DNA of 64,000 nucleotides from assembly GCA_003248805.1 (NCBI GenBank), contig QFQY01000030.1, forward strand, positions 12,518-76,517, read 5' to 3'. Both the position numbers and the translations under genes were made by a program. The stretch's first letter is position 1, and every line of letters starts with the position of its first letter. Positions 7,580 to 15,873 of this stretch are shown here, piece after piece. Source of the stretch: Chelatococcus sp. (GTDB taxonomy: Bacteria; Pseudomonadota; Alphaproteobacteria; Rhizobiales; Beijerinckiaceae). The notes under the pieces are model-generated. The model searched no databases and had not been told where the DNA came from. It worked only from the letters and a program-made list of their open reading frames with translations.

Positions 7580-8644
7580 ATGGCCCCGGTGAAGATCGCG
7601 GTGATGGGGGCGGGCCTGATCGGCAAGCGCCATGCCGCCCATGTCGGGGCGGAGCCCGGTGCCAGTCTCTCGGCGATCATCGACCCCGCGCCGGCGGGAA
7701 AGGCGTTCGCGGAGGAGATCGGTGTCGCCTGGTACCCGGCCTTGGACGCCCTCCCCGCGCCCGAAAAGCCGGACGGCGTCATCGTCGCGACGCCGAACCA
7801 GCTCCATGTCGCCAATGGGCTGGAGCTCGTCGCGGCCGGTATCCCGATGCTGGTGGAGAAGCCGCTCGCCGACAGCGTCGACAGCGCCCGCGCTCTCGTC
7901 CATGCCGCCGAGGCGGCCGATGTGCCGCTGCTCGTCGGCCACCATCGCCGCCACAACCCGATGATCCGGACCGCGCGCGAGGCGATCGACGCCGGCCGCC
8001 TCGGCCGCGTCCTGACGCTCAACGGCCAGTTCTGGCTGGTGAAGCCCGACGATTACTTCGATGTCGACTGGCGCCGGCAGGAAGGCGCCGGACCCGTCCT
8101 GATCAACCTGATCCACGATATCGACCTGTTCCGTTATCTCTGCGGCGAGATCGCCGGCGTGCAGGCCCTGAGCTCGAACGCGGTGCGCGGCAACCCGGCC
8201 GAGGAGACCGCCGTCGCCATCCTGCGCTTCGCCAATGGCGCGCTCGGCACGGTCAGCGCGTCCGACACCGTGGTTTCGCCTTGGAGCTGGGAACTGACGA
8301 CGGGCGAGAACCCCGCCTATCCGCGCCAGGAGCAGTCCTGCTACCAGATCGGCGGCACGCATGGATCGCTGACGATCCCGGCGCTCGAACTCTGGAGCCA
8401 TGCGGACAAGCGCGGCTGGTGGGAGCCACTGCGACGCGAGCGCATTCCCTTCGTTCCGGAGGACCCGCTTCAGGCCCAGATCCGGCATTTCTGCGCGGTG
8501 ATCCGCGGCGAGGAAGCCCCGCTGGTCTCTGGCCGCGAGGGCTTGGCGACATTGGCCGTGATCGAGGCGGTCAGGCGGGCCGCGCGCACCGGCGCTCCCG
8601 TCGAGATCGCCCCCGAGCCCGCCCTGACGAGGGCCGGCGTATGA
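7580..8644 (+). CDS. Gfo/Idh/MocA-family NAD(P)-dependent oxidoreductase, candidate quinate/shikimate dehydrogenase
   Basis: 354 residues from ATG 7580, preceded by GAGGAG; an ATG at 7565 overlapping the previous stop is possible. The N-terminal Rossmann fold has VMGAGLIGKRHAAHV, and the family EKP motif (LVEKPLADS) supplies the catalytic lysine. The C-terminal domain has NLIHDIDLFRYL with the conserved H and D. Family members oxidise ring hydroxyls of sugars, inositols and, in some bacteria, quinate or shikimate. Between AroQ and AroE, oxidation of quinate to 3-dehydroquinate is the best guess (inference). Its stop overlaps the aroE start by ATGA. Confidence 0.85.
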   Translation: MAPVKIAVMGAGLIGKRHAAHVGAEPGASLSAIIDPAPAGKAFAEEIGVAWYPALDALPAPEKPDGVIVATPNQLHVANGLELVAAGIPMLVEKPLADSVDSARALVHAAEAADVPLLVGHHRRHNPMIRTAREAIDAGRLGRVLTLNGQFWLVKPDDYFDVDWRRQEGAGPVLINLIHDIDLFRYLCGEIAGVQALSSNAVRGNPAEETAVAILRFANGALGTVSASDTVVSPWSWELTTGENPAYPRQEQSCYQIGGTHGSLTIPALELWSHADKRGWWEPLRRERIPFVPEDPLQAQIRHFCAVIRGEEAPLVSGREGLATLAVIEAVRRAARTGAPVEIAPEPALTRAGV

Positions 8645-9471
8645 TCAAGGGCACGACGCGGCTGATCGGCCATCTCGGTTATCCGACCGAAAGCTTCAAG
8701 GCCCCGATGATCTACAACCCCTATTTCGAGCGCGAGGGCATCGACGCCGTCGTCGTGCCGATGGGCTGCCGCGCCGCGGACTATCCGGAGTTCCTCAGGC
8801 TGTTCTTCCGCCTGTCCAATGCCCATGGCGCATTGGTGACGATGCCGCACAAGGTCACCACGACGGGCCTCGTCGACACGCTGTCGCCGACCGCTGCGAT
8901 CGCCGGCGCCTGCAACGCCGTGCGCATCGAGGCCGATGGCAGGCTCGGCGGCGACATGTTCGATGGCGAGGGCTTCGTGCGCGGCGTCCTGCGCAAGGGT
9001 CGCAGGCTTGCCGGCGCCCGCGCGCTCGTCGTCGGATCAGGGGGCGTCGGGTCGGCCATCGCCGCCTCGCTGGCGAAGGCCGGCGTCGCGGAGCTCGGCC
9101 TGTTCGACAAGCAGGCATCGGCGGCCGAGGAACTCGGGCAGCGTCTCGTCGCGCACTACCCTGCCCTTCGCGTCGCCACCGGGTCGAACGATCCAGACGG
9201 CTTCGACATCGTCGTCAATGCGACGCCGCTCGGTATGAAGCCCGGCGATCCGCTGCCTGTCGACGTCGCGCGCATCCCCCACTCCGCCCTCGTCGGCGAG
9301 GTGGTGATGGCGCAGGAGATCACGCCCTTCCTGGCCGCCGCCCGTGCGCGGGGCTGCTTCGTGCAGGTCGGCACCGACATGCTGTTCGAGCAGATTCCCG
9401 CCTATCTGGAATTCTTCGGCCTGCCGTCGACCACGGCGGAGGATCTGCGCGCCGTCGCGCGATTGGCTTGA
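8641..9471 (+). CDS. aroE: Shikimate dehydrogenase family protein (AroE-like)
   Basis: 276 residues; ATG overlaps the previous stop (ATGA). The catalytic lysine lies in ALVTMPHKVTTTGLVD (about residues 60-75), followed by the asparagine of GACNAV and the aspartate of GDMFDGEGF, all used for shikimate binding and catalysis. The NAD(P) loop is VVGSGGVGSAIAAS. The usual substrate-binding SxS near the N-terminus is changed (PTESFKAPMIYNPYF), as in catabolic AroE-like subgroups. It would oxidise shikimate (or quinate) to the 3-dehydro acid. The fourth catabolic step, QuiC, follows 13 bases after its stop. Confidence 0.9.
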   Translation: MIKGTTRLIGHLGYPTESFKAPMIYNPYFEREGIDAVVVPMGCRAADYPEFLRLFFRLSNAHGALVTMPHKVTTTGLVDTLSPTAAIAGACNAVRIEADGRLGGDMFDGEGFVRGVLRKGRRLAGARALVVGSGGVGSAIAASLAKAGVAELGLFDKQASAAEELGQRLVAHYPALRVATGSNDPDGFDIVVNATPLGMKPGDPLPVDVARIPHSALVGEVVMAQEITPFLAAARARGCFVQVGTDMLFEQIPAYLEFFGLPSTTAEDLRAVARLA

Positions 9472-9484
9472 GAGGAGGCACGCC

Positions 9485-11410
9485 GTGATTCCATCCATAG
9501 CCACCGTCTGCGTCTCCGGCACGCTTCAGGAAAAGCTCGAGGCCATCGCCGCCGCCGGCTTCAAGGCCGTCGAGATCTTCGAGAACGACCTGATCGCATT
9601 CCCCGGCTCGCCCACCGAAGTCCGGCGCATTTGCGCCGATCTCGGGCTGACCATCGTCACCTGCCAGCCCTTCCGCGATTTCGAGGGCATGCCGGAGGGC
9701 CGACGCCAGCGTGTCTTCGATCGGGCCGAGCGCAAGTTCGATCTCTTGCAGGAGCTGGGCACCGATCTGCTCTTCGTCTGCTCCAGCGTCTCGCCGGAGG
9801 CCTTGCCCGGAATCGACCGGCTCGCGGCCGATTTCGCCGAACTCGGCGAGCGGGCCGGCCGGCGCGGCCTGCGTGTCGGCTACGAGGCGCTGGCCTGGGG
9901 GCGGCATGTCTTCGACTATCGCGACGCCTGGGAGATCGTGCGCCGCGCCAACCGGCCGGAAGTCGGCATCGTGCTCGATTCCTTCCACATCCTGGCGCGC
10001 GGCCTCGACCTCTCGGCGATCGGTACGATCCCGCGCGACAGGATCGCGATGGTGCAGATGGCCGATGCGCCGCTCCTGCAGATGGACCCGCTCTCCTGGA
10101 GCCGGCACTGGCGCTGCCTGCCCGGTCAAGGCGATCTCGATCTCTCCGGCTTCATGCGCGCGCTCGTCGCCACCGGCTATGACGGCGTGCTCTCGCTGGA
10201 GATTTTCAACGACCGCTTCCGCGCGGGCTCGGCCCGCTCCGTCGCGCTCGACGGCCATCGCTCGCTGATCTGGCTGCTAGACGAGACGGCGCGGCAGGTC
10301 GGCAAGCCTGTACCGGGTGCGGTGCCGATGCCGCCGCCGGCCCCGGTCGAGGCGATCGAGTTCATCGAGTTCACGGTGTCGGAGGCCGAGCGGCCCGGTT
10401 TCGAGCGGCTGCTGCGCGCGCTCGGCTTCGCGCGTTCGGGCGCACATCGCTCCAAGGACGTCGATCTCTGGCGGCAGGGCGACATCCGCATCGTGCTGAA
10501 CAGCGAGGCCGACGGCTTCGCGCATAGCTACCAGATCACGCACGGCACCTCGGTCTGCGCGCTGGCCTTGCGTGTGCCGGATGCTCAGGCTGCGATCGCC
10601 CGCGCCAAGGCTCTGCTCGACGTGCCCCATGCGGGTGCGATCGGGCCGGGCGAGCTGGACATCCCGGCCGTGCGCGGCCTCGGCGGCAGCCTCCTCTATT
10701 TCCTGGACCATGCTTCGTCGCTCGGCCGCTGGGCGGAGGTCGATTTCGAGGCGACCGGCGAACTCTCCGACGATGCCGGGCTCACCGGCGTCGACCATGT
10801 CTCGCAGAGCATGCAGTACGAGGAGATGCTGACCTGGCTCCTGTTCTATTCCTCGCTGTTCGCGACGCGGAAGACGCCCAGCCAGGCCGTGCTCGATCCC
10901 GGCGGCGTGGTCCAGAGCCAGGTCATCGAAAGTGGTCTCGACGGCCGGAACGGCCACGGCCTGCGCCTCATCCTCAACGGCTCGCAGAGCCACCGCACGC
11001 TCTCGGCCCGCTTCATCACCGATTTCTTCGGATCGGGTGTGCAGCACATCGCTTTCGCGACGGACGACATTGCAGCCACCATCGAGCGGCTGGCCGCGAA
11101 CGGCGTGGCCATGCTGCCGATCCCCGAGAACTACTATGACGACCTCGAAGCTCGCGCCGATCTGACGGCCGAGGAGATCGACGCGATGAAGGCGCTGAAC
11201 ATCCTCTACGACAGCGATGCCGGCGGATCGTTCAGGCAGGCCTACACGCAGACGCTCGATGGCGGGCTGTTCTTCGAGATCGTCCAGCGCGACGGCTACG
11301 CCGGATACGGCGCCCCCAATGCCGGCATCCGCCTGACGGCACAGTCGCGCTTGGCGCGCCCGATCACGATCCCTGCCCCGGTCCCCGAGCGGACGCATGT
11401 CCGGCGATAG
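9485..11410 (+). CDS. quiC: QuiC1-type 3-dehydroshikimate dehydratase fused to an HPPD-like domain
   Basis: 641 residues, starting at GTG 9485 after a strong AGAGGAGG site. Residues 1 to about 275 are a xylose-isomerase-like TIM barrel (TVCVSGTLQEKLEAIAAAGF; VGYEALAWG; IVLDSFHILARG; LSLEIFND) that dehydrates 3-dehydroshikimate to protocatechuate with a divalent metal. From about 300 onward is a vicinal-oxygen-chelate domain like 4-hydroxyphenylpyruvate dioxygenase, with the metal triad visible as H in GVDHVSQSM, H in GVQHIAFATDDI and E in LFFEIVQRDGY. This two-domain architecture is known from Pseudomonas QuiC1. It ends the operon and delivers protocatechuate to ring cleavage; the ring-cleavage genes are not in this window. 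Confidence 0.93.
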   Translation: MIPSIATVCVSGTLQEKLEAIAAAGFKAVEIFENDLIAFPGSPTEVRRICADLGLTIVTCQPFRDFEGMPEGRRQRVFDRAERKFDLLQELGTDLLFVCSSVSPEALPGIDRLAADFAELGERAGRRGLRVGYEALAWGRHVFDYRDAWEIVRRANRPEVGIVLDSFHILARGLDLSAIGTIPRDRIAMVQMADAPLLQMDPLSWSRHWRCLPGQGDLDLSGFMRALVATGYDGVLSLEIFNDRFRAGSARSVALDGHRSLIWLLDETARQVGKPVPGAVPMPPPAPVEAIEFIEFTVSEAERPGFERLLRALGFARSGAHRSKDVDLWRQGDIRIVLNSEADGFAHSYQITHGTSVCALALRVPDAQAAIARAKALLDVPHAGAIGPGELDIPAVRGLGGSLLYFLDHASSLGRWAEVDFEATGELSDDAGLTGVDHVSQSMQYEEMLTWLLFYSSLFATRKTPSQAVLDPGGVVQSQVIESGLDGRNGHGLRLILNGSQSHRTLSARFITDFFGSGVQHIAFATDDIAATIERLAANGVAMLPIPENYYDDLEARADLTAEEIDAMKALNILYDSDAGGSFRQAYTQTLDGGLFFEIVQRDGYAGYGAPNAGIRLTAQSRLARPITIPAPVPERTHVRR

Positions 11411-11468
11411 AGCATCGGCCCGAAACGTGGACTGCGGTCTTCGCGGAAGCCGATGCTGAAACGAGCAA

Positions 11469-12293
11469 TCAGATCTCCCGCTTCCGGCGTAGTGCCGCGA
11501 ACAGCGATGCGCCCTTCACCGCCAGCAGCAGCGCGAAGGTGAGGATCATGATGATGAAGGCGGCCGCCGCGATGGCCGGGCTGATATTCTCGCGGAGCGA
11601 GGAGAACATCTGCCGGGCGAGCGTCGTCTGGTTCGGCCCGGCGACGAAGAGCGTGATGACGACCTCGTCGAGCGACGTCGCGAAGGCGAAGACGGCGCCG
11701 GTGAGGATGCCGGGCAGAGCCAGCGGCAGCGTCACGGTGCGGAAGACCGCCGCCGGTGCGGCGCCGAGGCTGGCCGCCGCACGCTCCAGCGCCGGGTCCA
11801 TCGCGGCGAGCGAACTCGACACATTGACGAGGACGAAGGGCACGCACAGGACCGCATGGGCGATGATCACGCCGAGATAGCTCGAGGCGAGCCCCATCCG
11901 CGCATAGAGAATCTGCATGCCGACCCCGAGGACGACGGCCGGCACGACCATGGGCAGCAGGAAGACCGAGCGCAGCAGCCCGGAGAATGGAACGAGCTCG
12001 CGCCGCAAGCCGAGTGCCGCGAGCGTTCCGACGACGGTCGCGAGGACGGTGGCGCCGCTGCCGATGATCATCGAATTGACGATCGCGCGGGTCCAGGCCT
12101 GGCTCTCCGCCAGCGCGCCGAACCAGCGCAGCGAGGGACCGCTGATCGGATAGACGAGGAAGACGCTGTCCGTGAAGGCGAGCGGCAGGATCGCGACCAG
12201 CGGCAGCAGCAGGAAGCCGACGACCAGTGTACCGAAGGCGAGCCGCAGCGCCTGGAAGCCGGCCCCGCCCGGACGAACCGACACGCCGCTCAT
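11469..12293 (-). CDS. ABC permease, PotC/YdcV type
   Basis: 274 residues, about six membrane segments. Start ATG 12293 overlaps the upstream permease stop (ATGA). The EAA loop (ERAAASLGAAPAAVFRTVTL, then PLALPGILTGAVFAFATS) and the LDEVVITLFVAGP segment are typical of the second permease of spermidine/putrescine-type importers. It is the last gene of the minus-strand operon HisD-like, binding protein, ATPase, permease, permease. Substrate is unknown. Confidence 0.9.
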   Translation of the reverse strand: MSGVSVRPGGAGFQALRLAFGTLVVGFLLLPLVAILPLAFTDSVFLVYPISGPSLRWFGALAESQAWTRAIVNSMIIGSGATVLATVVGTLAALGLRRELVPFSGLLRSVFLLPMVVPAVVLGVGMQILYARMGLASSYLGVIIAHAVLCVPFVLVNVSSSLAAMDPALERAAASLGAAPAAVFRTVTLPLALPGILTGAVFAFATSLDEVVITLFVAGPNQTTLARQMFSSLRENISPAIAAAAFIIMILTFALLLAVKGASLFAALRRKREI

Positions 12294-13459
12294 GCCTGCA
12301 CCAGCGGCGTGCGGGAGAGCCGGTTGTAGACGATGTAGAGCACCGTCGTCGGCACCAGGAGGAACAGGCCGAGCGCGCCGGCCATCCCCCAATTGGCCGT
12401 GCCGGTCGCGTAGAACGCGATCACGGAGCTGATCATCTGGTCGCCCGCGCCGCCGGTCAGCGCCGGGGTGATGTAGTAGCCGAGCGCGACCATGAAGACG
12501 AGCAGCGAACCGGAGAGCAGGCCGGGCATGGCGAGCGGCAACAGCACGTGCCGGAAGGCCTGCAGGGGCGCGGCGCCCAGCGCGGCCGCTGCCGGCATCA
12601 GGTTGCGCGGGATCGCGATCAGGCTGGCATAGATCGGCAGGACCATCAGCGGCAGCAGCACATGGGTCATGGCGATCAGCACGCCGGTGCGGTTGTAGAT
12701 GAGGGAGAGCGGGGAATCGATCAGGCCGATGCCGCGCAGGGCCTGATTGATGAGCCCGTTGTCCTGCAGCAGGATGAGCCAGGCCGCGGTCCGCACCAGC
12801 AGCGACGTCCACAGCGGCAGCAGCACCGCGACCAGCAAGGCGTTGCGCTTCCAGCCGCCGGTGCTCGCGGCGAGCATGGCGAAAGGCAGGCCTATCGCCG
12901 CGCAGAGCAGCGTCACCTGCGCGGCGATCACGAAGGTGCGCAGCATGATCGCGCGGTTGACGGCGAAATCGGGCTCGACCGGCTCGATCCGCTGATCGTC
13001 GCTGCGCTTGAGGTCGACGGCCGCCAGCAAATTGGCGTCGGTATAGGCCGGCATCCCGCGCCGCAGGGCGAGCCAATAGCCCTGGTCGCTCCAGCGCGGG
13101 TCGATCGCGACGAGATCGATCGTTGCGCTCTCGCCGGCTTCCTTGACCGCGCGCGCCGTGCGCGGAAGCAGCGTGCGGAAGCCGGCCTGCTGGCTGTTCA
13201 GCGTGCGCACGGCATCGCCGAAGCGCTCCTGCGGCGTATCGGCCCGCAGATCCCGCACCAGGGCGGCCTGCAACGGAGCCGGCGGAGGCCCGCTGCCGTC
13301 CCAGCTCGCGATCGCGATCGCGGTCTGCGGGAAAGCGAGGCGAACCGCGCCGCCCTGTACCGCGGTGGAGACCATCATCCAGAGCGGCCACAGGAAGAAC
13401 AGGCCGAGGAAGATCACCAGCGGCAGGACGAGCAGCAGCGCTTTCAGGCGCGCGCTCAT
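12290..13459 (-). CDS. ABC permease, PotB type, with large periplasmic insertion
   Basis: 389 residues, longer than usual for PotB (about 280-310). The extra length is a roughly 120-residue polar region between the first membrane helix (LLLVLPLVIFLGLFFLWPLW) and the second (about residues 45-165). It includes QERFGDAVRTLNSQQAGF and is probably periplasmic. The core permease follows, with WTSLLVRTAAWLILLQDNGL and the EAA loop PAAAALGAAPLQAFRHVLLP. ATGA overlap with the next permease and a similar overlap with the ATPase upstream show tight coupling. Such insertions occur in a subset of this permease family. Confidence 0.9.
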   Translation of the reverse strand: MSARLKALLLVLPLVIFLGLFFLWPLWMMVSTAVQGGAVRLAFPQTAIAIASWDGSGPPPAPLQAALVRDLRADTPQERFGDAVRTLNSQQAGFRTLLPRTARAVKEAGESATIDLVAIDPRWSDQGYWLALRRGMPAYTDANLLAAVDLKRSDDQRIEPVEPDFAVNRAIMLRTFVIAAQVTLLCAAIGLPFAMLAASTGGWKRNALLVAVLLPLWTSLLVRTAAWLILLQDNGLINQALRGIGLIDSPLSLIYNRTGVLIAMTHVLLPLMVLPIYASLIAIPRNLMPAAAALGAAPLQAFRHVLLPLAMPGLLSGSLLVFMVALGYYITPALTGGAGDQMISSVIAFYATGTANWGMAGALGLFLLVPTTVLYIVYNRLSRTPLVQA

Positions 13460-14529
13460 GGAGCCACCAGCGAGCAGTCGCCGGGCGCGAAGCTGGCGAA
13501 GGCCTTGCTGCCGATCGCCGGGGCCGCGTCCCGTCGCCCGGCCCTCGCGACGAGGCGACTCTCGCCGCCGACCAGATGCAGGCGGATGTGGTCGCCATGA
13601 TAGACATGGTCCTCGACCGTGACCGGCAAGGCATTGTCGGTGCCGCGCTCCTGGACCAGATGGAGCATCTCGGGCCGGACCGAGACCATGACGTCCTGGC
13701 CCGCCGCGAAATCCGCGCCACGGTCGCAGGTCACGCTGTCGCCGGATGAAAGCGCGACCGTCGCGGCCTCGCCGTTGCGCTGCGAGACGCGTCCCGCCAG
13801 CAGATTGGTCTCGCCGATGAATTCGGCCACGAAGCGTGTCCTCGGCCGGTCGTAGAGGCCGGACGGCGTGTCGAACTGCTCGATCTTGCCGCGGTTGAGC
13901 ACGGCGACGCGATCCGACATCGTCAGCGCCTCGCCCTGGTCATGCGTGACGAAGATCACCGTCAGGCCGAGATCGCGATGAAGAGCACGGATCTCGAGCT
14001 GCATATGCTCGCGTAGCTGCTTGTCGAGCGCGCTGAGCGGCTCGTCCATCAGCACCACCTTGGGCTCGTAGACCAGAGCCCGCGAGAGCGCGATGCGCTG
14101 CTGCTGGCCGCCCGAGAGCTGCGAGGGCCTGCGGTCGGCGAGATGGCCCAGCCGAACGAGATCGAGGGCGCGCTTGACCCGCGCATCGCGCTCGCTCCGG
14201 CCCACGCCGCGCATCCTGAGCGGAAAGCCGACATTCTCGGCGATCGTCATATGCGGGAAGAGCGCGTAGTTCTGGAACACCACGCCCATCTCGCGCTTGT
14301 GCGGCGGCAGATGCTCGACGCGGCGGCCATCGACATGGATGCTGCCGCCGGACGGCGTCTCGAAACCCGCCAGCATCATCAGCAGCGTCGTCTTGCCGGA
14401 GCCGGATGGGCCGAGAAGGCTGACGAATTCGCCGCGCGCCACATGGAAATCGAGCGCGTCGACCACCGTGACGGCGCCGAAAACCTTGCTGATGGACTCG
14501 AAATGAATGAACGGGGTCGGATCGCTCAA
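13456..14529 (-). CDS. ABC ATPase, PotA type
   Basis: 357 residues. Walker A GPSGSGKTT, Q-loop VFQNYALFPHMT, signature LSGGQQQR, Walker B VVLMDEPLSALD and switch VTHDQGEAL are all intact. The C-terminal third (about 240-357) is a TOBE_2 domain as in PotA/UgpC-type ATPases, which can carry regulatory ligands. It energises the two permeases that follow with overlapping reading frames. About 183 bases separate it from the binding-protein gene upstream, with a strong hairpin in between. Confidence 0.92.
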   Translation of the reverse strand: MSDPTPFIHFESISKVFGAVTVVDALDFHVARGEFVSLLGPSGSGKTTLLMMLAGFETPSGGSIHVDGRRVEHLPPHKREMGVVFQNYALFPHMTIAENVGFPLRMRGVGRSERDARVKRALDLVRLGHLADRRPSQLSGGQQQRIALSRALVYEPKVVLMDEPLSALDKQLREHMQLEIRALHRDLGLTVIFVTHDQGEALTMSDRVAVLNRGKIEQFDTPSGLYDRPRTRFVAEFIGETNLLAGRVSQRNGEAATVALSSGDSVTCDRGADFAAGQDVMVSVRPEMLHLVQERGTDNALPVTVEDHVYHGDHIRLHLVGGESRLVARAGRRDAAPAIGSKAFASFAPGDCSLVAP

Positions 14530-14666
14530 AGGGCCAATTTCCAGTGTCTGATCAATCGCGGCAGCGTTCGGTCCGGACAGAGCGGCTGGCTGCAGCCGGC
14601 GCCGGGCCGGCGGCCCCCGTCTATGAGCACGCCGGCACGCATGCGGCAGCCGCGGCAGGAGCCGAA

Positions 14667-14697
14667 ACGAGCCGGCGGCCTTGCGCCGCCGGCTCGT
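14667..14697 (-). terminator. 13-bp hairpin between binding protein and ATPase genes
   Basis: ACGAGCCGGCGGC (14667-14679) pairs perfectly with GCCGCCGGCTCGT (14685-14697) around a five-base loop. It lies just downstream of the binding-protein stop on the minus strand. The T-tract after it is poor, so it may act as a partial terminator or an mRNA-stabilising stem. That would raise binding-protein levels over the membrane subunits, as is common in ABC operons. The remaining intergenic DNA shows nothing else. Confidence 0.55.
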
Positions 14698-14712
14698 GGT
14701 TTTCGAGCGAGC

Positions 14713-15765
14713 TTACTTGCCGACCCAGGCGTTGAAGCGCTTGGTCAGGTCCTCGATGTTGTCGTTCCAGTAGTCCACGTCGATCGCGATGGCATTTTCG
14801 AGGTTTTGCGGCGCGGTCGGGAGGTCGGCCGCGAGATCGGCCGGGACGGCGGCCGCGGCGGCCTTGCTGGGCAGGCCGTAGGCGATGTCCTGCGGCAGCT
14901 TGGACTGGTTCTCGGGCAGGCTGGCGAAGGCGATGAAGTCCATCGCAGCGTCCTTGTTCGGGCTGCCCTTCAGGATCACCCAGCTGTCGACCGCGTAAAT
15001 GCTGCCCGGCCAGACCGTCTTGAACTTGGTGCCCTCGGTCTTGTTGATGCCGCTGATCCGGCCGTTATAGGCCGAGGTCATGACGACCTGGCCGGATTTC
15101 AGCAGCTGGAGAGGCTGCGCGCCGGATTCCCACCAGACGATATCGCCCTTGAGTTCGTCGAGCTTCTTGAAGGCGCGGTCCACGCCGCCCTTCTCGCGCA
15201 GGGTCTTGTAGACGTCCTTCGGGGCGACCCCGTCCGCCATCAGCGCGAATTCGAGCGCGTATTTCGGGCCGCGGCGCAGCGCGCGCTTGCCCGGGAATTT
15301 CTTGGTGTCCCAGAAATCAGCCCAGGAGGTCGGCGCGGTCTTGAGCTTCTCGGAATCGTAGGAGAGCAGCGTCGACCAGACGATGGCGCCGACGCCGCAA
15401 TCGCTCACGGCGCTGGCCAGGAACTTGTCCTTGCCGCCGAGCTTGGTCCAGTCGAGCTTCTCGTAGAGGCCGTCGGCGCAGCCGATGGCGAGCTCGTCCG
15501 CCTCGACCTGCACGGCGTCCCAGTTCGGCGTCCCGGCCTTGACCTTGGCCTGGATGACGCCGACGCCGCCGTCCCAGGATTCGTCGAGGACGGGCTTGCC
15601 GGTCTTGTCGGCGAAGGGCTTGAAATAGATCTTCCGCTGCGCGTCCTGATAGTTGCCGCCCCAGGAGACGACGGTGAGATCGCGGGCGGCCGCAGCGCCC
15701 AGACCGGCGAGCATCAGCCCGGCGGCGAGCGTCGAGCCCGCGAAGATTGCCTTCAACGACGTCAT
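14713..15765 (-). CDS. Periplasmic binding protein, PotD/PotF type
   Basis: 350 residues with a classic signal peptide (ending AAAARD near residue 28). Mature start LTVVSWGGNYQDAQRKIYF and internal motifs (SWADFWDTKKFPGKRALR; DIVWWESGAQPLQLLKSGQV; AYNGRISG) mark the extracellular solute-binding family of spermidine/putrescine-type importers. This family also carries many other compounds, so polyamine specificity should not be assumed. It follows the HisD-like dehydrogenase by about 108 bases and precedes the ATPase on the same strand; the dehydrogenase hints that the ligand is an alcohol or polyol derivative. Confidence 0.9.
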   Translation of the reverse strand: MTSLKAIFAGSTLAAGLMLAGLGAAAARDLTVVSWGGNYQDAQRKIYFKPFADKTGKPVLDESWDGGVGVIQAKVKAGTPNWDAVQVEADELAIGCADGLYEKLDWTKLGGKDKFLASAVSDCGVGAIVWSTLLSYDSEKLKTAPTSWADFWDTKKFPGKRALRRGPKYALEFALMADGVAPKDVYKTLREKGGVDRAFKKLDELKGDIVWWESGAQPLQLLKSGQVVMTSAYNGRISGINKTEGTKFKTVWPGSIYAVDSWVILKGSPNKDAAMDFIAFASLPENQSKLPQDIAYGLPSKAAAAAVPADLAADLPTAPQNLENAIAIDVDYWNDNIEDLTKRFNAWVGK

Positions 15766-15873
15766 GGTCTTCTCCCGTTTGATCCGGCTGTTCCGCCCCT
15801 CGCGGAATGCCGTTTGCCTTGCCCTTATTGGACCTCTCTTCGCAGCCGCACGCTACGGAAATCTTCTTGCCGA

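Noticed and set aside
12227..13600. Plus-strand open frame of 457 codons
   Set aside because: Antisense to the PotB-type permease; composition (His, Gln, Arg, Asp rich) is that of a shadow.
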